64,000 nt of DNA, from assembly GCA_014529385.2 (NCBI GenBank), contig CM043966.1, forward strand, positions 101,909,587 to 101,973,586, written 5' to 3'. A program made the translations under genes and the position numbers. Of the stretch, positions 21,214 through 33,102 are shown in pieces; positions within the stretch are counted from its first letter, which is position 1, and each line of letters opens with the position of its first letter. This stretch comes from Adiantum capillus-veneris. Taxonomy: Eukaryota > Streptophyta > Polypodiopsida > Polypodiales > Pteridaceae. The notes beneath the pieces are model-generated. The model was not told the DNA's origin, did not search any database, and saw nothing but the letters and a program-made list of their open reading frames with translations.

Positions 21214-23791
21214 TTGTGGCTCACCTCGAAATTTATTTTCATTTACTTCACTTGGCGGCAAATAGTTGTTTCCACTTTTGAATCTCTCTTTTTTCTCTCA
21301 CCTTTCGCGAGCTTTTTCTCTTCTTCTCTGATGCACCTTCTTCTCTGCTGCTACGTTATTTTCATTGTACTTTCTGCTCCTTCATTACTTACAACGACTA
21401 ATACATCTTCCACTAGTGATAACCTCAAGTTTCACTTGAACATTAAGCTAAGCCAGGAATATGCTACTACGCGGAGTGTCTATCAAAGACCAGTTACAAC
21501 TGCAAATGAAGCACAACAACTTGGCAACGAGGGAAAGAAAAACATTGATATATGGACAGATGGGAGCTTGTATCCACCGGGTCCTAGCACTGGAAGGTAT
21601 CCATCTTTTAACACTCCTCATGATTTGATGAGATTGGTTGGTCATGGGGTTGATGGCTTACTAGGATATAGTTCTAGGTTATCTCATTTACACATTGATC
21701 ATACACTTTACATTCAATATATCAAAACTGATTTGTCTTCAAATGCAGTAAGAATTTTAGAACTTGAAAACCAAATAGCATCTCTAAAACAAGAAAATCA
21801 CCAACTTCGGACTTTAAAAGAAACTCCAATAGGATTAAGAGCACGAGTAAAACAAATGAGAGATGTAGTAAACTTAACAGATGGTTCTGGACAAAGAAAA
21901 AAAAGATTAAAGATTACTAGAGAACATGTGACTAGTCTTTTAGGATTTGATATGTCCAATGGTCAAGAAAGGGTGAGATTTTTGAATGAGGTAATGAACA
22001 AAAGTGATATTCTTAAACTTTTGAAACTTCCTGAAAATCAAACTCAGGAAAAATTGGTATTTCAAAGTTTACTAAAAGATATGGGTTTACTGGTCCAACC
22101 TTCTCAAATGCAAGAAGTTTGTGACACAGTGGGGGTGAGTAGAAGTGGTTACAGAGCCATCTCTAAAACCTGGTTTCAGGTTTTAAAGTATTACAAGATT
22201 AAAGCTTTTGGGTTGCCTAGGCATCATAATGTTGGGAAAGTTAGGACTCTATTAAACGAAGAAATACCCGAACATTTTAGAGAGTACTATCATATAGAAG
22301 GAACGATGCCATATGAAAACAGAAAAAAAAATCTTCTTTTGAGTATAATGTTTTTAATAACATTTGGATGAGTATAAAAAATGTTCAATCTGCTATGGTG
22401 AGATACTATAATATGCAAGAAGTAGATTGTGAAGGAAAACTTATATTTGTTCTGAAATTGGATGAAGCTCAAATTCAAAAATGTCAAAAAATGGAAAGAG
22501 TATCCATTTTCTTTTTTGAATAGAGCATTGGACTATAGCCAGGGTAAGCTTGATTCCCCATACCACAAAACTCAATCAGAAATGGAACTTTGGTGGATTG
22601 GAGCAGCTCAAATACCAGTAGAAAATCACGATACATTGAAATGGTTGTTTTTGTAGACCGATATCCCTTCTGTTATACAGGACCAAAATGTAGGTGAAAA
22701 AATCTGTGTAGATGGCATGGGTGACTTTTTTGTATAATGGCACTTGAGTGCCGACCTAAAAGCATTAAAGTGCATGTTTGGTGTATGTGGAGGTGCCAAT
22801 ACCAAGTATCCATGTCTATATTGCATGGCAAGCACTGGAACAAAAGGATGGCTTGCAGAACATGAGGCTGGAAAAGCACCATCGAGGAATAGTATTAACG
22901 TCATCGACTACTCATCGTCTTCTATGATTTGGGATCCAATTCTAACAATAGATTTAAAAAATGTACATATATGCACAATGCATGGAGAGATTAGAATCTT
23001 GGACAAATTGCTTCGAATCCATCTTGACTATGCATATTCTATTAAGCCAACTAAACTTGCAGACGAGTGCATAGAAAAATGGGAGGCTTTGCTCTCTCAA
23101 ATGGGTTTTCATGGTGGTCAAGTGCATCTAAAAAAAGATCCCACTCTTTCAAAAGGAACCGGTGATGTTTTGCAAGAGGTTTCAATGGGTGGAGCAAAAG
23201 CCAGAAGATTTTTGAGTAACCATGACAACAAACATGCTGATGCTATGTGGAACTGCTGGAAGGATCTTTGTGTTATAACAACCAATGTCAAAAGTAGACC
23301 ACATGTAGCCAACAAACGCATGGAAGTGTGGAAGAAGCTCGACAGTTTTTTGAAAGTTTTGAGACAACAAGTTAGCTCTGCTACTTATGCAGATGAATTT
23401 AAAAAGACAATAAAGCTTTTAATAACTGCTATTACAGATTCTTGGGGAGCAAAAGACATCACATATTACTTGGTGAGTATTCAATTACTTTCTAAAGTCT
23501 GGATAGTATTTTACTTTGCATCCTATTGAGTTCAACTAACTTTTTTTTTATTTTTAGCATATTCTGTACCTGCATGGACCATATTTTGCAAAACAAGGAC
23601 CCCTTGCAACATGGAATACTCAGGGAATGGAAAAATCTCACTATCAAGCGAGGACTTCTTTTTTCAAATGTACGAGAAAGGGAGGTGGACAAAGAAGGAG
23701 CAATGCACTAAAGGAATTATTCAATTGGTTCTATAGGAGGCAATTACAACGGATGAGATCAAACAACCATGCTACTCAACCACAGATCTGA
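21214..23791 (+). pseudogene. Transposase-like gene, family not identified
   Basis: Frame 1 opens at 21214 or at the internal ATG at 21331 and runs through a coiled coil (ILELENQIASLKQENHQLRT) to a stop at 22371. Coding sequence continues in another frame (NNIWMSIKNVQSAMVRYYN, LIFVLKLDEAQIQKC) and returns to frame 1 (RALDYSQGKLDSPYHKTQSE, ELWWIGAAQIP, then after TAG at 22654 and TAA at 22735 LSADLKALKCMFGVCGGANT, KYPCLYCMA, ICTMHGEIRILDKLLRIH). A final exon at 23558-23791 follows an 85-nt intron with gtgagt and tttttag borders. The LxADLKAxKCM-GxxxGxxxxPCxYC pattern followed by an MHG-x-x-R-I-L-x-x-L block resembles DDE-type transposases of multi-gene DNA transposons, but I cannot name the superfamily. 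Both frameshifts lie next to homopolymers (nine A at 22323-22331; T runs near 22500), so sequencing error is possible for those two, not for the stops. Confidence 0.65.
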
Positions 23792-23898
23792 GATTAATGC
23801 TTCACTTTGAAACTTTGTACTTCTTTCTAAAGAGATCCAAATTCAAAAAAAATATTTTGGTGCAAAAAATTGTCAAATTTACATCAGTTTTTGATTTT
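23792..23898. other. 107-bp gap between convergent stop codons
   Basis: The transposase-like gene ends with TGA at 23789-23791 and gene A on the other strand ends at 23899. The tight tail-to-tail spacing must contain both polyadenylation signals and suggests that the two genes belong to one compact unit. Confidence 0.6.
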
Positions 23899-25512
23899 TT
23901 ATATATCTCCAGGCATGTCACCCCTATATCTCAAAAACTTTCTTCTTTTATAGCCCCCAAGAAGGTTGACATTTGTCTCCTCAGCTGCTGCTGCATAGCT
24001 AGAGTAGCAAAGAAAGTATCCTGCTCTTGAGGCATTGAATCCTGCAGCATATCCAAACATTCGAAGTGCTGCTGCTCTCTCAAGTAGCATAATCTTGTTT
24101 GCATTGATTTGAAGGGGAGTGTACCCTAAAAAACGTGACAATATCTTCAGTGCAAACATTGGCAACTCAGGATCTTTAGAATACTGCATGTGGAAAGCAC
24201 AGAAGGTGGCACTATCCAATGTAGGCATGTAGTGCATGAGAGAGGAGGCATCCCTTCTTGAAGAGCCCTCTATTGCTTTCCCTCTAGAGCCTTTAGCTCT
24301 CCCAAGAAAATTGTTTTTGTCAAGGAGTTCAATCTGCAAAACAAGACAATGAGTAATTAAAACTAACTTGGAAAAAATGAAAGATTTCAGTAGGGAGATC
24401 ACCTTTTTCAATTCATCTTCGGCAATGACTTTTTCTTGAAAGAGATTGCATGATCCGGTCATCTCTCTTATGTCAACTTCCTTTTCAATTTTTTTCAGCT
24501 TAAAGCCTGTGCCAAAAGATTGGATGCCAAGCTCAACAAGCCTCTTCTCAAAATCCTCATCTTTGAGGGAAGGTTTTTCCTCTTCCACTCTTCTCATGCA
24601 TAGAGCAAGTGCATCAGGAGCAGGCAAAAAATCTTTATTGGATGTATGAAGATCAAGTGCCAAAAACTCCTCTTTTGACTCTTCTTCTGTGTCAATAAAA
24701 TCTTTGGCCACCTCAGAAGCTTTAGAAATGGTTGCAATACAATAGTCCTCCCTCATATTAAGCAAACACTGGATATGATGGAGAGTAATATACTCTTTCT
24801 TATTGATAAAGAAGTAGGGAAGGTTTGGAATAGTAAGGGAAGCTTCAGATACCTCTACCTCATCTATTGGCTCATCAATGACAATACTAGCTCTAAATTG
24901 AGCAACATCAAAATTTGCACTCTCCTGCTCCTCAGCTGCAACATCAACCTCCTCCTCTTCTAGAATTTCACTTTTCTCAAGCTGCAAAACTGTGGAAACA
25001 TTTTTATTTGTTGCCTCATCTGTATCTTTCACTTCATCAGCTTTGCCTTGCATGTCAACTTTAAGGAACAAAAAGAAAAGAAAAGCAACTTCTTTTGGAA
25101 CAAGGTTACAAGGTTTCAAATGTAATTGACAAGAAATGGTAGGTGGACAAACAAAGGAAGTCTTCTTAGAAAATCGTCCAAACCTCCTTGTTACTTTGCT
25201 CTTTTCAATTGAGTTTGTAGTGTATTCGGTTAGATGCCAATACGCCTTCCCATTGAGGCGGTCCGGGGCGGGCAACAAGAAGAGCAACCTCTAGACACCC
25301 TTCAAGGCTCCCATGCTGCTCAATGGGGCTGGGGCACAACACAACACAAACCAAAACAACAAACCCACAGCCAAATCCCAACTACACAAGGGGCACCACC
25401 TAGTTTAAGAGCGAACTAGGACGCAAAGGAGGAGAATCGTTAAAGCAACCCACAAACAAGTAAGGAGTTTATACTAACCCTAACACCAATGGAAAACTCT
25501 CACACACTAAAA

Positions 25513-25590
<78 letters not shown>

Positions 25591-28109
25591 TGTACAACTT
25601 AGCTTCAACTTTATATTTTGCACAAAAAGGAACTTAGAGCTTGTGGAATCAAGTGACAAGATTTGGTTATAGCATCACTAGCACATTGTCTTAGGGTTAT
25701 GGGAGCCCTCTCACCATCCACCCTCTTACAATGGTAGCCAAACAATAGCCAATGAATCACAAGCAACAAAACAATAACCTTCAATGAAACAAGTCACCTT
25801 ATGAAGCTGAATGAGTTTGCCAAGCCAAATTGGAGGAGAAGCGTGAGCCTTTGGACATGAATTGCACCCAAAACTACCAATTCATTGATGTTGGGGTAGA
25901 TACAACAATGGTAGGAAGAATATCTTCTACTCGCACTCACTCAAACTAGCTCAAGCTTTTCTATGCACCAAGGTGATGGTGTATAGAAAGCCTATTCTCT
26001 CTTTACAACCAAGATAGAACTGGCGTGTGGTACGCTCAATCTAGTGTGCAATGGTATAGTGATGTCTTTTACAAGGATGAATGGGTTCTATTTATAGGTT
26101 TTAGAAGCCTTGATTAGGATTAAGCCTAATCAATTTTATTAGGAAAGATCAAGGATTATGAATTTTTATGAATTTCAAATGAGAATGGGATCTCTCTTTT
26201 CTCTTGAGTCACATGGATGTGGGCTCAAGTAAGAGAATTATTGATGTGAGGAAAGGAGAGAAACTTCCATGGGAGTGAGTGAATTTGGTTTACTTGTGCG
26301 GTTGCCTACTCCATATGTTGATAGTGTGGGTGCATTTTTACAAGAGAAGTTAGTTGTTAGTGGTAATAATCACTAGAATTGTTAGTGATACATTTACAAT
26401 GGGTAGGATGAGTTGATTTGATGAAGGAAGAGGGGTGAATTAAAAGAGAATCATTGAGATGGTGAAGCTTTGAAGAAGCTTGAACTCACCCTTGTGTAGA
26501 TTGTGGAAAAAATGACCGCTGGTCTTCTTCTTCTTCTTCGCTTCTTTACGCCACCGCCACGGTTGACCACCACGATGAAAAGAGGATTTGTTGATGAAAA
26601 ATCCTCAATTTGCAAAAGTTATCATGGTTAAGATGCTCAATTTTAGATATTTTTAGGAGAGGTAAATGAAATTGTAACATAGAAGCAATAGAGAGAGACA
26701 TGGAGAGGGTGTATGTATGTAGAGGTTCATAAAAGAACTATAGGGATGAGAGAGAAGGGTAATGGTAAAGAGGGTGGGAGAAGCCATGGAAATTGCAGGT
26801 TTGAGTGAGGGAAGGAGAGGGAGGGATGTGTAAGAGTGAGTAGGTGTGTGGAAGGGTGAGAGAAGACTAAGGGCTACTTGTGAGAAAAGTGGGCAGACTG
26901 GGGTCCACTCAAAAAATCATAGCTCACCATTGGTAGCTCCAAAAATCATGAAAACATTTGAGGTGATTATTCAAAGCGTGGGCTACATTTTCTCTTTTGA
27001 CCACCACTCCAAATTCGGAGTGGAGATAGGTGCCAAAATTCTCACCAAAAAGCCTGTTTTTATGCCTGCAAAAGTCTTTTAGTGGCCCCCTCCTTTGTTG
27101 AATTTGTACAATGCATCCAAGAGTGAGCCCCTCCTTTGTCATATTATAATACAAAGCATCCAAGTTGCCCTTGACCCATGCATGGAGGAGGATTATTGGT
27201 GAATAAAGAAATATATACATGGTGGGACTAGTGTATGGACTATTCATGGACTTTAGCTCAATGAGCACATGGTGTTAGAATAATGAGTAAAAATAATAAT
27301 AAAAATATGGAGGAGTTATGGATATGGAAAGATATTTTAATCATATGATATGGTCCTTCCTTGAATTATTTTGGGTGAAAGAGGAAAAGGTATGCACGTA
27401 AATAATATAATAAACGTAACCAATGAGTAGAAATCAATTTTTTTGTTTTCACGAGGGTGAGGGTGAAAATGTGGGAGTGATTTGTATAAAGGAAAAATAT
27501 GAGGTTAGAGTATGTACATATTGACAAAAAATATAATTATGGTGTAAGAGGATGAAAGAAGGCGTACATAGGTTTAATAAAACACACACCTAAGTAGAAA
27601 TATTTAAATAAAATACCAAAATAATTATAAAAAATCCCTATATTTAGGCCATATATACAATGAAATATTTACACACAAAGAGGCCATAATATACTTTTTT
27701 TATTTTTTTGGCTCAACTAGCCCAGTGACTAGCTAGCTGAGGGTTTTTAAGAAGATATGGGAAAAGCCCCCTAACTCACACACGCCTATGTACAATGAAA
27801 TGGTAGGGATAGCCATAGCGTTTGGGTGAATTTGGTAGGATGGAGTAACTTACTATGGCAATTATGGAGAGCCAAAAAACGGCTATCACCATCTAAAACC
27901 AAACACTTGCCTTCAACTGCTTCTTCAAACTCTTTGAATTCTTCTGCCAAGAAGTCTTTCAAATGGTCTAACAAAGCTGCAAGATCAAACACAGGATTGA
28001 ATATTTCATATGCTTTGGTGTACACCTCCATGTCACCACCATCCATCACAGCCACCAATAGTATTTCACTTGGACTCTCCTCCAAAATCTCCTCCCGACC
28101 TTCCATCAT
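23899..28109 (-). CDS. Gene A: unrecognised 448-aa acidic protein, three exons
   Basis: The exons on the minus strand are 28109-27854, 25058-24403 and 24333-23899. Intron 1 (25059-27853) has a GTAAGT donor and a long pyrimidine tract before its AG. Intron 2 (24334-24402, 69 nt) has GTGATC and GCAG borders. The three exons total 1347 nt and join in phase with no internal stop, which strongly supports the model. The start is the first of two Met codons in MMEGREEILEESPSEILL. The N-terminal half is very acidic (EILEEEEVDVAAEEQES). The middle has a charged helical region (IQSFGTGFKLKKIEKEVDIR). The C-terminal half is more hydrophobic (LPMFALKILSRFLGYTPLQI, MLLERAAALRMFGYAAGF) and ends KRRKFLRYRGDMPGDI. 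I recognise no domain. It diverges from gene B and converges on the transposase. Function unknown; a mobile-element accessory protein is the likeliest guess. Confidence 0.72.
25240..27780 (-). mobile_element. LTR-like insertion in intron 1 of gene A
   Basis: This region shares ordered blocks with the gypsy LTRs at 28600-30591 and 36602-38597: gtgggcagactggggtcca at 26889 (29875 in the LTR), attcggagtgga at 27013 (attcggactgga at 29982) and gcaaaagtctt at 27068. It then has a similar A/T-rich tail. No pol or gag is present, so it is probably a diverged solo LTR of a related family in the same orientation. The ends were not located, so the borders given are rough. It accounts for the unusual length of the intron. 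Confidence 0.5.
25516..25587. repeat. (GA)n microsatellite
   Basis: A perfect GA run of about 72 bp lies inside intron 1 of gene A, near the left side of the LTR-like insertion. Confidence 0.97.
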
Positions 28110-28599
28110 AGTAGAGGAAAAGTCGACAGGTGAAGCTAGGTACAAGTGCGATTGTACCACACCAAAACAAAACCGGACCACGCGATAGGCGCTTGATCCA
28201 AGCTCCGGATATGCCTCCCTGCGCGTCGTGTGGGACAAAACCACACAAACACCAAACGGACCAAACGACGCGATATACGTTGGACCTGGCCTTTGGAATT
28301 GATTCCCTGCGCGTCGTGCGGGACAAAGCCAACCAAAACCGTAAAACAACACCAAACGACGCGATAGGCATTCGACCCAACCTTTGGAACTTCTTCCCTA
28401 CGCGTCGTACGTGACAAGGCAAACAAAAAGCGATAGCGTCCACCAATGTGCAAATTGCAAAGATAAGATTGTGCGAGGAGAAAGGACTACAAAAAAATAG
28501 ATAATATCTCGTGTCGTATGCGACAAGTGAACGTGGAACATTTTTAAAATTCGAGACCAAGCTATATATATATCCGATATATGACCGTTAGTGACACGT
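28110..28599. promoter_or_regulatory. Intergenic region of genes A and B, left half, with ACGACGCGAT motifs
   Basis: It starts at the gene A ATG and is cut by the gypsy insertion at 28599/28600. It contains three degenerate units of about 90 bp, each with (g/c)acgcgata at its start (about 28179, 28265, 28358) and a gcgtcgt(g/a)(c/t)g(g/t)gacaa block at its end. The right half of the region at 38598-39299 has the same motifs in both orientations. Because genes A and B diverge from here, the motifs may be shared promoter elements or binding sites for a transposon protein. Confidence 0.55.
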
Positions 28600-30591
28600 T
28601 GTCGAGAAATTTGAGGTCTTGCCAGGAAAGCACCGGGCTTATGGCTGTGAGAGTTTGTGAGAGAACTCAACAAAAACTATATGAAGGAGTTAAACCATAG
28701 ATGCCATGAAGACTAGGGTTTGGAAACAAGTGCAATCAAAGAAGACTCACTCTTTCTCTCTTGCACTCACACACACACAAAGAAAGAACGCAAAAGAGAA
28801 TGTCAAAACAATACGAAGATGAAAACATCAAGGCTATGGTCATATCGTATCATGGGTAATATGAAAGGGTTAATGGATGAGTTAATGGCATTCAATCTTG
28901 GCTGACCAAATAGGCTACGAATTGTTCTTTGGAATTGTAGTTTTGTGCTTACCATAATATATATATTTTGTCTAGTGATTGGGATTAATTGTGTGTACAA
29001 AACCTCTTGGTTCATAGCAAGATAACTACGCTTACATCAAAAGAAAAATTATAGTCTATGAGAGGTAGTATGATGGGATCCGGTGATAGAAGTATTTCAT
29101 TGAGCCTTTCAGGGCCGAAGAGAAACACTATACGTTGTTGAAAGTGTATTTTACGGCTAATCCATACGTTAATTCTAATAGATCGTACAGAGTGAAAGCG
29201 ATAGAAATGATCATCATGTGGGTTATTCATCTAGGATAGTATGTGAGAAATGTAGATATGAGAGAAGTGAAGAGATGAGAAGTTTCCCTCCCAAGCCCTA
29301 TTCTTGCCCGTAGGCAATAAGGATACTGCGGGGAGAGATGTACCTGTAGCAAAGAGAACCTAGAGAGGATGAATTACTAAGAATGAGAGAGATAGGTTTG
29401 GTTAAGGAGATGAGATTAGATATATATATATATATGTTGGATTAGAGATGAAAATGAAAACAACAAGAAATCAAGAAAACATCAATGTAGAACACATCTT
29501 ACTTGAAACCCTTCGGCACCATTATTGATGGGAGAGAGAAGAAGAGGGGAGAATTCAACGTTGATTGATACGCCAAGTACAACACCTTCTTTGATTAGAG
29601 TTGATCCTCCAAGGATGGCGTACAAGAATGGCTAGTTTTTCTCTAGGAGAAAGTGTAGGCTTGGGCTTATGTTAATGGGGCTAAGTACAATTAGGCATTA
29701 CTACTCACTCCCTCAAGAATTCCTCTCATCAATGGCTTGAATGCTTAAGTTTCTTCCAAGGAAGAAGAGGTCCCCTTTTATAGGTGAAGGGAACCCACAA
29801 GGGTTTACACAAGAAGAGAGGAGCCAGTGTGAACAGGAATTGGAAAAGTTGGAAATGAGCTGTCCCTGCATGATGTGGGCAGACTGGGGTCCAGTATTTT
29901 CATCATATCTCCTCAACCGTAAATATGGGCAGAAACTTCAGCTCATTAGCTACGATTTTCATTTTAAAATCATTTTCCAATTCGGACTGGAACCTTGTGT
30001 AAAAAATTCATCAAAATAGGGTCCATTTATGGCAGCAAAAGTCTTCATGTGGTCTCCTTAGCCTTGACTTTCATTTAATTCCAAAGGACACCTCATGCCA
30101 TATGAAAGCATGACATTGCTCCTTGACAAAGTTTTATAATCATGCTTGCAATAATGCATTAAAATAAGTGTATCTTTGAAATCATGCCACCTAGTGTCCC
30201 ACTAGGATTTGATTCTCTCCTAGTAGCTATTTAAAAAAAAATATAAGAAAAGTATAAAAAATACATAGAATATATATATATATTGGAGTTTACCCTAGAT
30301 ATAGGATGTAGCTAGGGTGTGAGATGATAATGAAATAGTAGAAAGAAAGAATCAATGCTTTTTGCCCCAAGTTAAAGAGGTGGAGCTATTGACACTTCTC
30401 CCATAGTATTTTTTTGATGGTAAAGTAAGAATACATTACCCTTGAGATAAATAATAAGATGAGATAGAAAGATTATTTTTATACTTACATATGCATATGT
30501 ACATTATAGGAAATATAATTATGTATCTAAAAAAAATACAAGATAGATCTTATAGCATGCGTTCCCACTATGTACGTGTCACAGGACGACA
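28600..30591 (-). repeat. 3' LTR of the gypsy element (1992 bp)
   Basis: By eye it is about 98% identical to the LTR at 36602-38597. Length differences include an extra 12-bp atgagttaatgg copy near 28876 and a 22-bp segment missing near 29924. The pol frame runs 24 bp into it (stop at 30568). Confidence 0.95.
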
Positions 30592-31929
30592 TCCACCCCC
30601 TCTAAACCTGAACATCCTCCGATATGTGCCACATTGTTCTTTGTAAGAGTCCTCTTGTACATCTTCCTTGTCTTCTTCTTCACTGGATGATTCCAGAGCT
30701 TCATGTTCACTTTGATCTTCACCTGTGTTTTTCTCTTCTTCCTCATCCATATCTTTTAGATCATTGTCTCCTCTTCTCTTAAACATTTTAATCCTTTTTC
30801 CTGCAATTGGAATCTTTACTTCTGTACCATCTAGTTCAGACAAGCTGTAAGTAGCATTTTCATGCACATGCTTTACAACATACGGTCCAAACCATCTTTT
30901 TGAGAACTTACGCATGACTGTGTGCTGGTTATCAAGGCTACTATCATACACTAAAACCCAGTCACCTTTGTCAATTGCTTTGCTCCTGAGTCGATGTCGC
31001 TTATCAAAATAGTCCTTGTTTTTCAACCTTGCATTTTTGAGTCATTCTTTTGCAGCTTCAATGTCTCCAGGTCTTCTCTCTAGCTGCCTTATACGCAGTG
31101 CAAGGAGATCTTCCCTACTAAGCCCCTCTTGCCAAGGTAGTACATTCCATGTGGGAATTGTATCCTCAATCGGCATCACTGGCTTTTGACCATGCATTAG
31201 CTCCGCAGGCATGTAGCCAGTTACTGAGCTATGTGTTGTACGATCAGCCCATAAAGCATATGGTAACAATTTTGGCCACTCACCAACTCTTCCTTCGCAA
31301 GCCTTGGCCAAAGCTTTGATGATAGGAGGATGCCCTCTTTCACTCTTTCCATTGCCTTCAGGGTTGTAAGTTGTAGTAAGAGAAAGCTTGATCCCTAATC
31401 TAGAAAAGAACTCCCTTGCTTCTTCGGCATCCAGTTCACCTCGATCTGTAGTGATTTTTCCCACACAACCATAACGGCAAATCACCTCATCAAGAAGGAA
31501 TTTGCACACAGCTTCTGTGGTCTTAGCTCTTAATGCTCTTCCTTCAACCTGATTAGTTAGGTCCTCTCGTGCAAGAACCAAGTATCTCATTTGCCAGAGT
31601 CCTAAAGGCATCGTGACTAGATCCACAACCCATTTATAGTGCATGGCTAGTGGATATGTAGGGTGCAATCCATCACGATGTCGAACATTTGAATACATTT
31701 GACAAGTTACACATGAATCTACAAACTGAGATACATCTTTATACATACCCTTCCCCTAGTATTTTTCTTTCAACTTGGAGAAGGTTGCCCACACACCCCT
31801 GTGTACAGCCCATAGACTCTCATGAAACTCTTGCATGAGCTTTACTTGAGTCTCTTTTTTACATATAACCCGTTGTGGTGTAGCACCCTTTTGCTTAGGA
31901 TGCTTCCACAAGTAACCATCCCTTAAAAA
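30568..31929 (-). pseudogene. Gypsy integrase
   Basis: It continues the frame of the RNase H segment after the stop at 31930. The zinc-binding region (FLRDGYLWKHPKQKG, MQEFHESLWAVHRGVWATF, then SCVTCQMYSN) is followed by the catalytic core with Asp in KWVVDLVTMPLG, Asp in KITTDRGELD and Glu in NPEGNGKSERGH. A C-terminal GPY/F module follows (RKFSKRWFGPYVVKHVHENA) and then an acidic tail. In-frame stops lie at about 31757 (TAG where Trp is expected) and 31042-31044 (TGA). Integrase inserts the cDNA. No chromodomain is visible. All core catalytic residues remain. Confidence 0.93.
30592..30603 (-). other. Polypurine tract of the gypsy element
   Basis: The minus strand reads AGAGGGGGTGGA immediately before the LTR start TGTCG. 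Confidence 0.85.
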
Positions 31930-33102
31930 TTACCCATATGCTTTCCTGCGTATCCTCTTGAAATCTTGTTCAGACCAATCATCCTGTTTTGTTAGAGTAC
32001 TCAAGTACCTTCCAATAGAAAGCCAATCACCTTCATAAAGATCTTTCAAGAACAATTCAAGTGAATTAGTCATGCAGACATTGTTACCTTTGACATGAGA
32101 GATAGAATAGAATTTTGTGCCTACATCATCTCCCTCATCAATCATTTGTGACTCATCTTCATACCTTGCCCTTGATAGCATATCTGCCATTGTATTGTCT
32201 TTACCTGCAATGTGCTTAAACTCGGGATTTAAGGATTTAATGTAGGCAATCCACCGCAACATAGCAATGTCTGGTGTTGAGCAGCTTGTAATCATCCCAA
32301 GAAGTGGTAGACAATCTGTTTCTACAACCACACATGCACCAATTAGGTACTCTTTTCCACTTTTCAAGGCTGTAACCATACCCCATAACTCTCTCTTTAT
32401 CTGTGGATAGTTTCTTTGGCGAGCACTTAGTATCTTTGCTCCAAATCTTACCACATACCTGTGTCCTTCTTTGTCATGTTGCCCTATTGCCCATCCAATC
32501 CCTGTAGGACTTGTATCTACTGTCACAATCACTGGCCTTTGACACTCATAGTCTACCTTTCTCAAAGTCGTTGCTGAATGGAGTAACTCCTTTAGCTTTT
32601 TCATGGATTTTACATGTGCTTCTGTCCATTTAAACTTTTGATTCTTTCTAAGCAGCTGATAAAGAGGATCAGCTACATGTGCATAATGTGGGATCCAAAT
32701 AACATAGAAGACACATGCTCCCAGAAACCTTCTAACCTCAGTGATGCTAGTGCATGTTTTTTTCATTCTTTGGATGGCATCTACCTTTGATGGACAAGGT
32801 TTCCTACCATATGGCCCGCACATGTGCCCCACAATGAGCACTTCATTGACACCAAACATAGACTTTTTCCCTGACAATGTAAGATTCACTTCTTCCAACC
32901 TAGACAAAATTTTGTCACAATCATTTATGTGATTTACCACAAACCTGCAACATCCCTTGAGATCCAAAGCTTCAACTTTGTCACTTTCTTCACATCCTTT
33001 GATAGGTAAATCATCAATGAAAGGCATTGTGATGTGAGGAATAAAGTCACGTAAGACCTTATTCATCCCATTCATCATATGTGCAACCGAGTTGGTTGCT
33101 TC
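31930..33102 (-). pseudogene. Gypsy reverse transcriptase (C-terminal half) and RNase H
   Basis: It is in frame with the segment upstream, after a TAG at 33103-33105. The catalytic motif is FIDD (33010-33021) in MPFIDDLPIKG, where most gypsy elements have Y(V/I/L)DD. It continues with LTLSGKKSMFGVNEVLIVGH, TSITEVRRFLGACVFYVIW and the RNase H stretch PVIVTVDTSPTGIGWAIGQ, RYVVRFGAKILSARQRNYPQ, IKRELWGMVTAL, CVVVETDCLPLLGMI, KHIAGKDNTMADMLSRA. The FIDDxPxKG form and the following blocks resemble a gypsy lineage I associate mainly with basidiomycete genomes; that comparison is from memory. Confidence 0.92.

Noticed and set aside
27786-28355. 189-codon minus-strand frame starting at 28355 as the gene A start
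   Set aside because: Its first part translates the ACGACGCGAT repeats; the ATG at 28109 gives an exon that splices in phase.
28803-29230. Two minus-strand open frames repeated at 36805-37220
   Set aside because: They lie inside the gypsy LTRs, and their duplication only reflects the LTR pair.
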